Assembly: GCA_040902445.1 (NCBI GenBank)
Contig: JBBDXJ010000321.1
Coordinates: forward strand, 1-12,512
Length of the DNA stretch: 12,512 nt
Direction of reading: 5' to 3'
From: Chryseosolibacter sp040902445
GTDB taxonomy: Bacteria > Bacteroidota > Bacteroidia > Cytophagales > Cyclobacteriaceae
Position numbers and translations under genes: made by a program. How positions within the stretch are numbered: position 1 is the stretch's first letter; each line of letters opens with the position of its first letter. Of the stretch, positions 1 to 7,000 are shown one piece after another. Under the pieces are notes generated by a model. That model was not told the origin of the DNA and made no database searches. It was given only the letters and a program-made list of their open reading frames with translations.

Positions 1-729
1 ATAAAAAAAGCTTCAATGGGCAGCGCAATGGCCTTGAGTTTTTCCCATATTGTTGCTGAAGCGTTTGCAGAAAATAAACCGGCAAACATTACTTTGCGCA
101 ACGGTGATGTGCTTTTATTTCAGGGCGACTCGATAACCGATGCCGGAAGAAACCGCGACGAGAGAGCTTTTAATAGCACAAAGGCATTGGGAACTGGCTA
201 TGCCCTGTTGGCCTGCTCAAAACTTTTACATGATCACGCTGATAAAAACCTTCAGATCTACAACCGGGGAATCAGTGGAAACAAGGTATATCAACTCGCG
301 GAGCGCTGGGAGGCGGATTGTCTGGATCTGAAACCGACTGTGCTCAGCATCCTCATTGGCGTGAATGATTTCTGGCACATGCTGAACGGAGAATATTCCG
401 GTACCATTGAAACCTATCGCAATGATCTAACAAACCTGATAGCCAGAACGAAAGAGGTACTTCCTGGAGTCCAACTGGTGATCGGTGAACCTTTTGCAGT
501 GTCGGGTGTAAAAGCAGTTGATGACAAGTGGTTCCCGCAATTTACCGAATATCAAAAAGCTGCCCGGGAAATTGCCACCCGGTTTAAAGCAGTATTTATC
601 CCCTATCAAAGCGTGTTCGACAAGGCCGTGAAAGTTGCCCCTCCCGCCTACTGGACGCACGATGGTGTACACACTTCCCTTGCCGGAAGCCAACTGATGG
701 CGGAAGCCTTCATCAATGTTTTCAATTGA
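1..729 (+). CDS. SGNH/GDSL-family hydrolase, 5'-truncated, probable Tat export
   Basis: A serine esterase or acetylesterase-type hydrolase of the SGNH fold, probably acting on acylated glycans in the periplasm. The frame is open to base 1. The first visible residues (IKKASMGSAMALS) look like the end of a twin-arginine signal, so the RR motif and true start should lie just outside the window and the Met at base 16 is probably internal. Numbering from that Met, the family blocks are complete: GDSITD with nucleophile Ser39, Gly85 in NRGISG, Asn117 in GVND, and Asp216/His219 in THDGVH. The visible length of about 240 aa is normal for a single SGNH domain. The stop TGA lies inside an 8-bp tandem array. 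The next gene is convergent, so this one belongs to the cluster to the left of the window. Substrate unknown; the fold assignment is firm. Confidence 0.9.
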   Translation: MKKASMGSAMALSFSHIVAEAFAENKPANITLRNGDVLLFQGDSITDAGRNRDERAFNSTKALGTGYALLACSKLLHDHADKNLQIYNRGISGNKVYQLAERWEADCLDLKPTVLSILIGVNDFWHMLNGEYSGTIETYRNDLTNLIARTKEVLPGVQLVIGEPFAVSGVKAVDDKWFPQFTEYQKAAREIATRFKAVFIPYQSVFDKAVKVAPPAYWTHDGVHTSLAGSQLMAEAFINVFN

Positions 730-752
730 GCAATTGGACAATTGGACAATTT
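723..752. repeat. Octamer tandem array CAATTGNN containing a stop codon
   Basis: Period-8 array: CAATTGAG, CAATTGGA, CAATTGGA, CAATTT. The first unit begins inside the last codons of the SGNH gene and supplies its TGA (727-729). The CAATTG core is self-complementary, so neighbouring units can pair as alternative short hairpins in RNA. It is an inverted relative of the array at 985-1022. Confidence 0.8.
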
Positions 753-984
753 CTTTCTAAAAAAACATGTGGGTTTTCTTAGCGGATGCGAATTAACACC
801 CTCATCAATCTGAATGTTTTCAATATTTTGAAATCAACACGCCTTGCCCCACGCGTCTAAATTAAATATTTAGAATCTGAAGGTGCAGCTAGGCATCAGG
901 CACGCAAACCTGAGTTGAGTGCTATAAAGCGTGATAAACTCTTTTAGAGCACACTTTCTCGAACCTGCTAATGAAATTAGAAAG
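753..984. other. Intergenic spacer between convergent genes
   Basis: No convincing gene. It holds an AT-rich inverted repeat at 856-874 (TCTAAAT, 5-nt loop, ATTTAGA) and is bounded on both sides by octamer arrays. No strong GC-rich hairpin followed by a T tract is seen, so termination of the two converging transcripts may rely on the arrays. A short open frame starting at 971 runs through the array and antisense to the NHL gene and is not credible. Confidence 0.5.
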
Positions 985-1022
985 GAATTGTTCAATTGCA
1001 GAATTGCCCAATTGCTCAATTT
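985..1022. repeat. Octamer tandem array (S)AATTGNN containing the NHL stop
   Basis: Units begin at 985, 993, 1001, 1009 and 1017, each with an AATTG core and an exact period of 8. Read on the minus strand it starts AATTGAGCAATTGG, the same opening as the array at 723-752 read on the plus strand. The NHL gene's TGA (1016-1018) lies inside it. Two genes on opposite strands therefore end in the same element in the same relative orientation. Confidence 0.8.
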
Positions 1023-2110
1023 ATTTTCCTTATTCTATGATTGAAATGATCGCCCACATAAACAATACCGGTAGGATCGACGGCGATACCGAACGGATAA
1101 TAGAACAGTGCTTGCTGGGGAGCGCCATCGGCAAAGCCCTTCTCCAGGTTTCCCGCAATTTTGCGCACCTCCCCTGCAGGACTAACTCTCCGTATACAAT
1201 TGTTGAGATAATCGGCCACGTAAAGATTTCCCTGCCCATCAATTGAAATTGCTCCCGGTGCATTGAATTCCGCATTCTTCCCTATGCCATCGCAAAAACT
1301 GAATTTGCCGTTGCCCGCAAGCGTAGTAACTTTTCCCGTTGCGCTTATCTTCCTGATGCTGCTGTTGCCTTCATCGCCGACATAAATGTTTCCATGCTTA
1401 TCGGCCACAATCCCGATAGGAACAAAAAATTCCGCCTCCGAACTTTTGCCATCGACGAAGCCGTCATATCCATTTCCCGCGAGGGTCGACACTGATCCAT
1501 CCGGAGTTATTTTCCGGATCCGGTTATTATAAGAGTCCGCTACGTAAACATTATTTTTAGAATCAACGGCCACACCATAGGGATGATTGAACATCGCCAG
1601 GTCGCCTTCACGGTCGGAAAACCCTTTTCTGCCTCCCGCTAAAGTGCTGACCATTCCATCTGCGGAGATCTTGCGGATCCCGTGGTTGGCCACATCCCCG
1701 ACGTAGAGATTGCCCTTGCTATCCATTGCCAACCCATAAGGGTGGTTGAAGGTTGCATTAGTCCGGTAACCATTTTCAAAACCGGCTTGGCCAGTTCCTG
1801 CAAACGTGCTGACAATTCCGCGCGGAGTTATCTTCCGTATGCAGTGATTGGAGTGATCGGAAACATAAAGATTGCCTGAGGGATCAAGTACCATACCCGA
1901 GGGGTTGTTGAATTTTGCCACCGGACCGATGCCATCCACCAAACCGGGGTTATCACTTCCAGCCAGGGTGCTTACCACCAGGAAGTCATCTTCAACGGGA
2001 TCAGAGTTTTCAGGTTGCTCCTGACAGGACCCGATCAAAAAAATCAGAAGAGCAACGCCAATTGCGCAGCGAACGCCGCGCAGGGAAGGGATGAAATATC
2101 TAACGACCAT
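1016..2110 (-). CDS. NHL-repeat six-bladed beta-propeller lipoprotein
   Basis: A 364-aa predicted lipoprotein. A hydrophobic N-terminus ends in LIGSC, with the lipidated Cys at residue 29. After a short acidic linker, six repeats of about 53 aa fill residues 45-364. Each runs from a strand like VSTLAG through a Gly/Asp loop (GFxDG) and FNxPxG(I/V)AVD to GNLYVxDxxNxxIRKI. The last residue follows the sixth IRKI, so the protein is essentially a complete six-bladed propeller with no other domain. NHL propellers are generally binding or scaffolding modules, and no catalytic residue set is evident. Start ATG 2108-2110 is chosen because it gives a normal lipoprotein signal; no Shine-Dalgarno is seen. 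It stands alone on the minus strand, convergent with the SGNH gene. The ligand is unknown. Confidence 0.88.
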   Translation of the reverse strand: MVVRYFIPSLRGVRCAIGVALLIFLIGSCQEQPENSDPVEDDFLVVSTLAGSDNPGLVDGIGPVAKFNNPSGMVLDPSGNLYVSDHSNHCIRKITPRGIVSTFAGTGQAGFENGYRTNATFNHPYGLAMDSKGNLYVGDVANHGIRKISADGMVSTLAGGRKGFSDREGDLAMFNHPYGVAVDSKNNVYVADSYNNRIRKITPDGSVSTLAGNGYDGFVDGKSSEAEFFVPIGIVADKHGNIYVGDEGNSSIRKISATGKVTTLAGNGKFSFCDGIGKNAEFNAPGAISIDGQGNLYVADYLNNCIRRVSPAGEVRKIAGNLEKGFADGAPQQALFYYPFGIAVDPTGIVYVGDHFNHRIRKIN

Positions 2111-2405
2111 CTTTTAAAATATTAAGCAGTTTTACTCCGTTCGGTGACGATCCCTTTTCTCAATATCTTTCATCCCTTGAAATCCACCACAAAGAAACTC
2201 CGGATCAATCGGAGATGCCTCAATAAAAAATAATACCATACTCTGTTGATGATCTTAAAAGATGGATGTGGCGTCTAAAATTTATCGAGGATAATCGCGA
2301 TGGCGGGAGGAAATTTTAACAAATTATACTTTGATACATTTGAAAACCGGGAAGTCGCACTATTTTTTGACAAAAAAGACTGCAATAAGAGGCAAATGGT
2401 CAATT

Positions 2406-2420
2406 TTTTCCGCAAACGTT
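2406..2420. repeat. 15-bp direct repeat, copy 1
   Basis: TTTTCCGCAAACGTT, identical to the copy at 2470-2484, with 64 bp between starts. It contains the palindromic core AACGTT. Two exact copies upstream of a small gene suggest paired protein-binding sites, but no regulator can be named. Confidence 0.6.
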
Positions 2421-2469
2421 GGCAATAGTGACCACGGCTCGCCAAGCCATCTTTTCAAATTTTGACTCA

Positions 2470-2484
2470 TTTTCCGCAAACGTT
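2470..2484. repeat. 15-bp direct repeat, copy 2
   Basis: Second exact copy of TTTTCCGCAAACGTT, about 60 bp before the TAAATTTG promoter-like box. Confidence 0.6.
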
Positions 2485-2528
2485 ATTTTCGACAATCGTT
2501 CCCCCAATTCACCCCTGGTGAGTAATTT

Positions 2529-2547
2529 TTTACACCCCGCGTGTAAA
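2529..2547. promoter_or_regulatory. Palindrome overlapping a TAnnTTTG box
   Basis: TTTACAC-CCCGC-GTGTAAA has perfect 7-bp arms and a 5-bp centre. Its right arm overlaps TAAATTTG (2544-2551), a match to the Bacteroidota -7 consensus TAnnTTTG. That placement suits an operator for a repressor of the small gene at 2667, with a leader of roughly 110 nt. A weak stem-loop is the alternative. No good -33 box is seen. Confidence 0.35.
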
Positions 2548-2666
2548 TTTGCGCACCCATTTAGAATGGTCTGGAATCCAGGTAGACCTGAATCCAATTC
2601 AAGAAAAATTGCGTTTTCTGTTCCAGTCCCGGAACATATCGCACATGTTTCACGTAAAGACAAAGA

Positions 2667-2903
2667 ATGAAAAAAGTATTTGTGCTTGCTGTAGTTTTAA
2701 TTTGCCTTGTTATAGTGATAGTGGCCGCGGATTTCCGCACGATTCCCCATTTGCAGGAAGCCGAGCCTGTTAAGCAAAATTGCGTTGGCTATACCATCAT
2801 TGAATTCGACAAAGGCATCGATTGCCATGGCGATACTATCAAGCTTACCCGCAAAAACGGCTTCGCTGAGAAAGTTATAAGTAGTCAGTTGCTCGTGCGT
2901 TAA
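2667..2903 (+). CDS. Small exported or membrane-anchored protein of unknown function
   Basis: A 78-aa protein that I do not recognise. It starts MKKVFVL, followed by a strongly hydrophobic stretch at residues 4-21 ending VAAD. This could be a cleavable signal peptide or an N-terminal membrane anchor. The remaining ~57 residues are polar and contain Cys39 and Cys53, which could form a disulfide outside the cytoplasm. The exported segment has alternating charged and beta-prone patches and no known motif. The start follows AAAGACAAAGA, with no Shine-Dalgarno, as is common in Bacteroidota. The signal-like start in an otherwise empty region supports it being real, but composition alone is not decisive. 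It is flanked upstream by operator-like repeats and downstream (40 bp) by a heptamer array. Confidence 0.55.
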   Translation: MKKVFVLAVVLICLVIVIVAADFRTIPHLQEAEPVKQNCVGYTIIEFDKGIDCHGDTIKLTRKNGFAEKVISSQLLVR

Positions 2904-2942
2904 ATCAAGTTGATTTTCATAGATTATTGTGCCAGATCTTTC

Positions 2943-2970
2943 GTGAATTGTGAGTGGTGAGTCGTGAGTG
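2943..2970. repeat. Heptamer tandem array GTGAGTN
   Basis: Period 7: GTGAATT, GTGAGTG, GTGAGTC, GTGAGTG. On the minus strand the core is ACTCAC, the same core as the array at 7768-7795. It lies 40 bp after the small secreted protein's stop. Confidence 0.75.
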
Positions 2971-3035
2971 GCCCGTGCGGCTTCTGTTTTTCCATTCTGG
3001 CCGACGCTTTATGCCTAAACTTTTATCTTTAACTG

Positions 3036-3084
3036 CCCTATACCCTATACCCTACACCCTGGACCCTAGACCCTATACCCTATA
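3036..3084. repeat. Heptamer tandem array CCCTNNA, seven copies
   Basis: Seven consecutive 7-mers: CCCTATA, CCCTATA, CCCTACA, CCCTGGA, CCCTAGA, CCCTATA, CCCTATA. CCCT and the final A are invariant while the two bases between vary. It sits immediately downstream (3') of the minus-strand AraC gene and runs into the CCTATATA-type repeat at 3079-3116. Confidence 0.85.
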
Positions 3085-3116
3085 TACTTATAAACCTATA
3101 TACTTATTCCTATAAG
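3079..3116. repeat. CCTATATA-type repeat encoding the AraC C-terminus
   Basis: CCTATATACTTAT occurs at 3079-3091 and again at 3095-3107, 16 bp (two 8-mers) apart, followed by a partial CCTATAAG. The AraC gene's stop (3088-3090) and its last codons (NKYIGL) lie within it. The same octamer, CCTATATA, forms the array at the right end of the window. Confidence 0.7.
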
Positions 3117-3954
3117 CCATCGGCGTATAATGAGTGAGTACCTTAAATTGTCTGTTAAAATTAGAGAGCGTATTAAACCCACTGTCGTAACACGCCTGGG
3201 TGATATTCAATTTCTTTTCGATGAGAAGTTTACAGGAATATCCTATCCGGATACCCGTTAAGAATTCAGAGAACGTTTTATTCGCGTGGGTTTTAAAATA
3301 CCTGCTGAAAGATGAAGGCGTCATGTTGGCCAGGGCTGCTACCTCATCAAGTGTGATCTTCTCCCGGAAATGTTTCATCACATAGGCGTGTACTTTATTC
3401 ATCCGCTCTGTATCCGATTCCTTTAACGAATTGGAATAGCCCGGGTTGGCCAGCAGGTTGTACTCCTCCGTTTTGGCCAACAGCTGCAGAATGTTCAAAA
3501 ATTGAAGTATACTTTCAAAGTCTTTTTTGTTCAGCAATTGCAACATCATCCTCTTAACTTTTTCCGCCGTTCTGCCCCTGAACGAGATTCCCCTCGACGC
3601 CCTGGTTAACAACTGACGGACCTGATAGTTCTCCATCTTTTGCAGGAAAAGATTTCCAAAAAAATCTTCCGGAAAATAAACCACTATACCCTCTGTCCAG
3701 AGTTGCTTGTTTCCTTCGAAGTACTCCAGGTCGCTACGCCATAAGTGCGGAAGATTCGGACCTGTCAGCACCAGGTCCCCAGGCCTGAAGGCATGAACAT
3801 GATCGCCGATAAAGCGCGTGCCGGTACCTTTCAGCACAACGAACAATTGGTATTCGGAATGGAAGTGCCAGTTGGGATCAAAGTGCGACGCGTTCAGGAA
3901 TCTGACTTCAAATGCGCGGTCAATCGAGATCGGTGATTTCTGAAGCGCTTTCAT
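3088..3954 (-). CDS. AraC-family transcriptional regulator with N-terminal cupin
   Basis: A 288-aa regulator. The N-terminal half is a cupin sensor with the metal/ligand-type motif WHFHSEYQ (His30, His32) and GDLVLTGPNLPHLW, the usual arrangement in sugar-responsive AraC proteins. Residues from about 183 form the DNA-binding domain with two helix-turn-helix units: LDEVAALANMTPSSFSRYFK, and ITQACYDSGFNTLSNFNRQFK, the conserved second signature. Length is typical. Start ATG 3952-3954 gives the natural N-terminus of the cupin. It is transcribed divergently from the large ThuA/dehydrogenase gene, and the gap holds a 21-bp-spaced direct repeat, so it probably controls the plus-strand cluster and perhaps itself. 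The inducer, likely a sugar, cannot be named. Oddly, the last few codons are made of repeat sequence. Confidence 0.92.
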   Translation of the reverse strand: MKALQKSPISIDRAFEVRFLNASHFDPNWHFHSEYQLFVVLKGTGTRFIGDHVHAFRPGDLVLTGPNLPHLWRSDLEYFEGNKQLWTEGIVVYFPEDFFGNLFLQKMENYQVRQLLTRASRGISFRGRTAEKVKRMMLQLLNKKDFESILQFLNILQLLAKTEEYNLLANPGYSNSLKESDTERMNKVHAYVMKHFREKITLDEVAALANMTPSSFSRYFKTHANKTFSEFLTGIRIGYSCKLLIEKKLNITQACYDSGFNTLSNFNRQFKVLTHYTPMAYRNKYIGL

Positions 3955-4000
3955 GACACTTATTTATCATTCAAATCGGCCATACTCTTAAATCTATGAC

Positions 4001-4031
4001 AAAATACAGTCATAAAAGGATAAAATACAGT
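4001..4031. promoter_or_regulatory. Candidate AraC operator: 10-bp direct repeat, 21-bp spacing
   Basis: AAAATACAGT occurs at 4001-4010 and 4022-4031, exactly 21 bp apart, so the two sites face the same side of the helix. AraC-family activators classically bind tandem half-sites with this spacing. The element lies in the 134-bp gap between the divergent AraC gene and the large lipoprotein gene. The first copy is also embedded in a 6-bp-arm inverted repeat (TATGAC at 3995-4000, GTCATA at 4009-4014). The second is followed by ACTGT (4037-4041), an inverted match to its ACAGT. Confidence 0.6.
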
Positions 4032-4053
4032 AAAGGACTGTGATTTTTTTGTC

Positions 4054-4061
4054 TGAATTTG
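4054..4061 (+). promoter_or_regulatory. Candidate -7 box for the ThuA/dehydrogenase gene
   Basis: TGAATTTG differs by one base from the Bacteroidota -7 consensus TAnnTTTG. No TTTG is seen at the -33 position; instead the proximal operator copy ends about 22 bp upstream, the layout expected for an activator-dependent promoter. It would give a start of transcription near 4068 and a leader of about 20 nt to ATG 4089. Confidence 0.3.
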
Positions 4062-4088
4062 AATCCGCTTACAATGACGCGGCATTTT

Positions 4089-7000
4089 ATGAAGTCACCA
4101 TCCACATTTTTCCTGGCAGTACTATTATCGGTCCTGGTTTTTTCCTGCGATCAGAAGATCAAGAACAAATTAAACGACGGTCCGAGAAGGATAGAAATTT
4201 TGTTTCTTGGTCACGCGAGTGAGCATCACAATTCGGCGCGTAACATGCCATTGCTTGCCTCCGTCCTTTCAAGAGAAGGCATTAATTTTAGTTACACCGA
4301 AAATCCCGAAGACCTTAACGAAGAAACACTGGGATATTATGATGGCCTGATGATATACGCCAATCACGAGCAGATCACTCCTGTTCAGGAGGAAGCGCTG
4401 CTGAATTTTGTAAATGATGGCAAGGGGTTTATTCCCATTCACTGTGCAAGTTTTTGTTTTCAGAATTCCCCCGAATACATCCGCCTTGTTGGAGGTCAGT
4501 TTCAGAAACATGACACTGGCACCTTTGTCGCTGCCATTATTCAAAAAGATCATCCGGCGATGCAAGCGCTGGATACCTTCTCCACCTGGGATGAGACCTA
4601 CGTTCACCACAAATTAAGCGACGACCGCACGGTGTTGATGGAACGTGTGGAAGCCGATCACCGCGAGCCGTGGACATGGGTAAAAGAACATGGAAAGGGA
4701 AGGGTATTTTATACTGCGTATGGACACGATGAGCGGTCCTGGAACAATCCGGGCTTTCATCAATTAATAAAACAGGGAATTGTCTGGGCCGTGGGCGATG
4801 TTGTGCGATCGCAATGGGAAACCTTTGCAAAAGAGATCCCCACCCTGGAATACAAAGATGCTCCCAACATTCCGAATTACGAAAAGAGAAATCCTCTCCC
4901 AAAATATCAGGAGCCTTTGTCTCCGGAAGAATCGGCCAGGCTGATACAGGTGCCCCCCGGCTTCGACCTGGAGTTGTTTGCATCCGAACCTGACATCATT
5001 AATCCCATTGCAATGGAATGGGATGAAAAAGGCAGGCTTTGGGTAATTGAGACCGTCGATTATCCCAATACCGTACGGGACGACAAATCATCCGGCGATG
5101 ACCGGATTAAAATATGCGAGGATACGGATGGCGATGGGAAGGCTGACAAGTTCACGCTGTTTGCCGACAAATTAAACATCCCGACAAGCATGGTCTTTGT
5201 CAACGGAGGGGTTATTGTTTCCCAGGCGCCGCACTTTTTATTTCTAAAAGATACGGATGGTGATGACCGCGCGGATGTAAGGGATGTCATTATGGAGGGA
5301 TGGGGAACCTTCGATACGCACGCGGGCCCCTCGAATTTAAAATACGGATTTGATAATAATATCTGGGGCGTAGTGGGTTATTCCGGATTTGAAGGAACTG
5401 TTGCCGGAGAACGCCGCGATTTCGACCAGGGCGTTTACAAGTTTTCACCGGATGTGTCGACGCTTGAATTTCTCACTCGCACGAGCAACAACACCTGGGG
5501 ATTGGGATTTTCAGAAAACAACGATGTGTTTGCGTCTACAGCCAACAACACCCACAGCGTGTTCATGGGCATATCCGATAAAATGGCCGAGGGCGTGGAA
5601 GGTATTCCGCTGGGTAGTATCAAGATCGACGGACATTACGCCATGCATCCCATCACCGACAAGGTAAGGCAGGTTGATGTTTTTGGAGGATTTACCGCAG
5701 CCTCAGGACATAATTTTTACACAGCGCGAAATTATCCGAAGGAGTACTGGAACCACGCGGCCCTGGTTGCTGAACCAACGGGGCACCTGGTGCATATAGC
5801 CTGGATTGAAAAAGATGGCGCCGGCTTTGTGGAAAAAGACGGATGGAATCTCTTCGCCAGTGCGGATGAATGGGTGGCTCCGGTAGAGGCCAAAGTAGGG
5901 CCGGACGGATCGGTCTGGGTCCTTGACTGGTATAATTTCATTGTTCAGCACAACCCTACCCCTAGTACGGAACGCGGTGGATACGCGGCCGTGAACGGAC
6001 CGGGTAATGCTTATGAAAATCCGCTTCGAGATAAAACTCATGGTCGCATCTGGCGTGTCGTTTATCGTGAAGCTAAACCTTATAAGGCCCGGCAATTAAG
6101 CAAAGATGAGCCGGATGATCTTGTCGACGCCCTTTCAGGCGATAACCAGTTCTGGCGAATGACGGCCCAACGACTGCTCGTGGAAAGCAAGAATGTCGAG
6201 GTTCTTCCGTCCCTTTATGATCTCATAAAAAATGAACAGAACGATAGTGACGGCCAGAATTATCCCGCAACCCACGCCCTGTGGGTACTCGATGGTCTGC
6301 ATGTAATTCAATCGGGCAATGAAGCCTTTCAGGTCGCCACCGGAGCTTTGAAACATCCGGCTGCAGGAGTTAGAAAAGCCGCGATCCAGATCCTTTCGGG
6401 AATTCAATGGACGGAACAGGCAATTCTTAAATCCGGAATTCTCAAAGACCCAGATCCCAATACCCGGTTAACGGCTGTCCTTTCACTGGTGAAGGTCGCG
6501 CCATCTGATGAATTGGGAAAGATCCTTTTTGACATGAGCAACGAACAGGGGGTTAAAGAAGATAACTGGCTGTCCAAAGCCGTATATGTAGCCGCGAGCC
6601 GGCATCAAAAAGGTTTTATCGGAGCTTTTATGAAAGCCAGCCCGGATTTTAATCAGAGCAAGGCGGAAAAGAAACGGGAATCACCCGCCTTCGATGACAT
6701 GGCGTGGGAACAAATGAATTTACCTCAGTCTATTGAGCGCGCGGGTTTGCAAATTGATGGAGTGGTCTGGTTCCGCAAGGTTATTGACATTCCTGCAAAT
6801 GCAGCCGGCAGGCAGGCGATACTTTCGCTGGGACCAATAGATGATTCAGATGAAACCTGGGTCAATGGAATAAAAGTCGGGAGTACAAAGAATGAATACA
6901 ATAAACCCAGAAAGTATACCATTCCCGGGCTTGCCTTAAAGACGGGGAAGAATACCATCGCAATCCGGATGGAAGATACCGGAAATCGCGGGGGCTTGTA

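Larger units (their letters stand above)
2111..2666. other. Long intergenic region with repeats, no convincing gene
   Basis: This 556-bp stretch separates the NHL gene from the small secreted protein. It contains a small hairpin at 2198-2214 (CTCCG, 7-nt loop, CGGAG), which read on the minus strand is followed by TTTCTTT about 90 nt upstream of the NHL start. It also has an exact 15-bp direct repeat (2406-2420 and 2470-2484) and a perfect 7-bp-arm palindrome at 2529-2547. Two TAnnTTTG boxes (TACATTTG 2335-2342, TAAATTTG 2544-2551) fit the Bacteroidota -7 element, but neither has a clear TTTG at the -33 spacing. Overlapping open frames on both strands at about 2400-2670 have no recognisable composition. 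Confidence 0.5.

Noticed and set aside
2400..2670. Overlapping small open frames on both strands (about 83-87 codons)
   Set aside because: No signal peptide, motif or start context. They cover the repeats and promoter-like elements, and the plus-strand one overlaps the better small gene at 2667.
4027..4050. Terminator: ACAGT/ACTGT hairpin followed by a T run
   Set aside because: The stem is only 5 A/T-rich bp, lies just upstream of the fusion gene start and overlaps the candidate operator. No upstream plus-strand gene needs terminating here.
4059..4088. TTG start at 4059 for the large fusion protein
   Set aside because: It adds residues ahead of a clean lipoprotein signal that starts at ATG 4089 and overlaps a promoter-like TGAATTTG box. 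ATG 4074 remains a possible alternative.
4433..4470. Possible cytochrome c heme site in the ThuA domain (HCASFCF)
   Set aside because: The spacing is C-x3-C without a following His, so it does not match CxxCH. No other CxxCH occurs in the protein.
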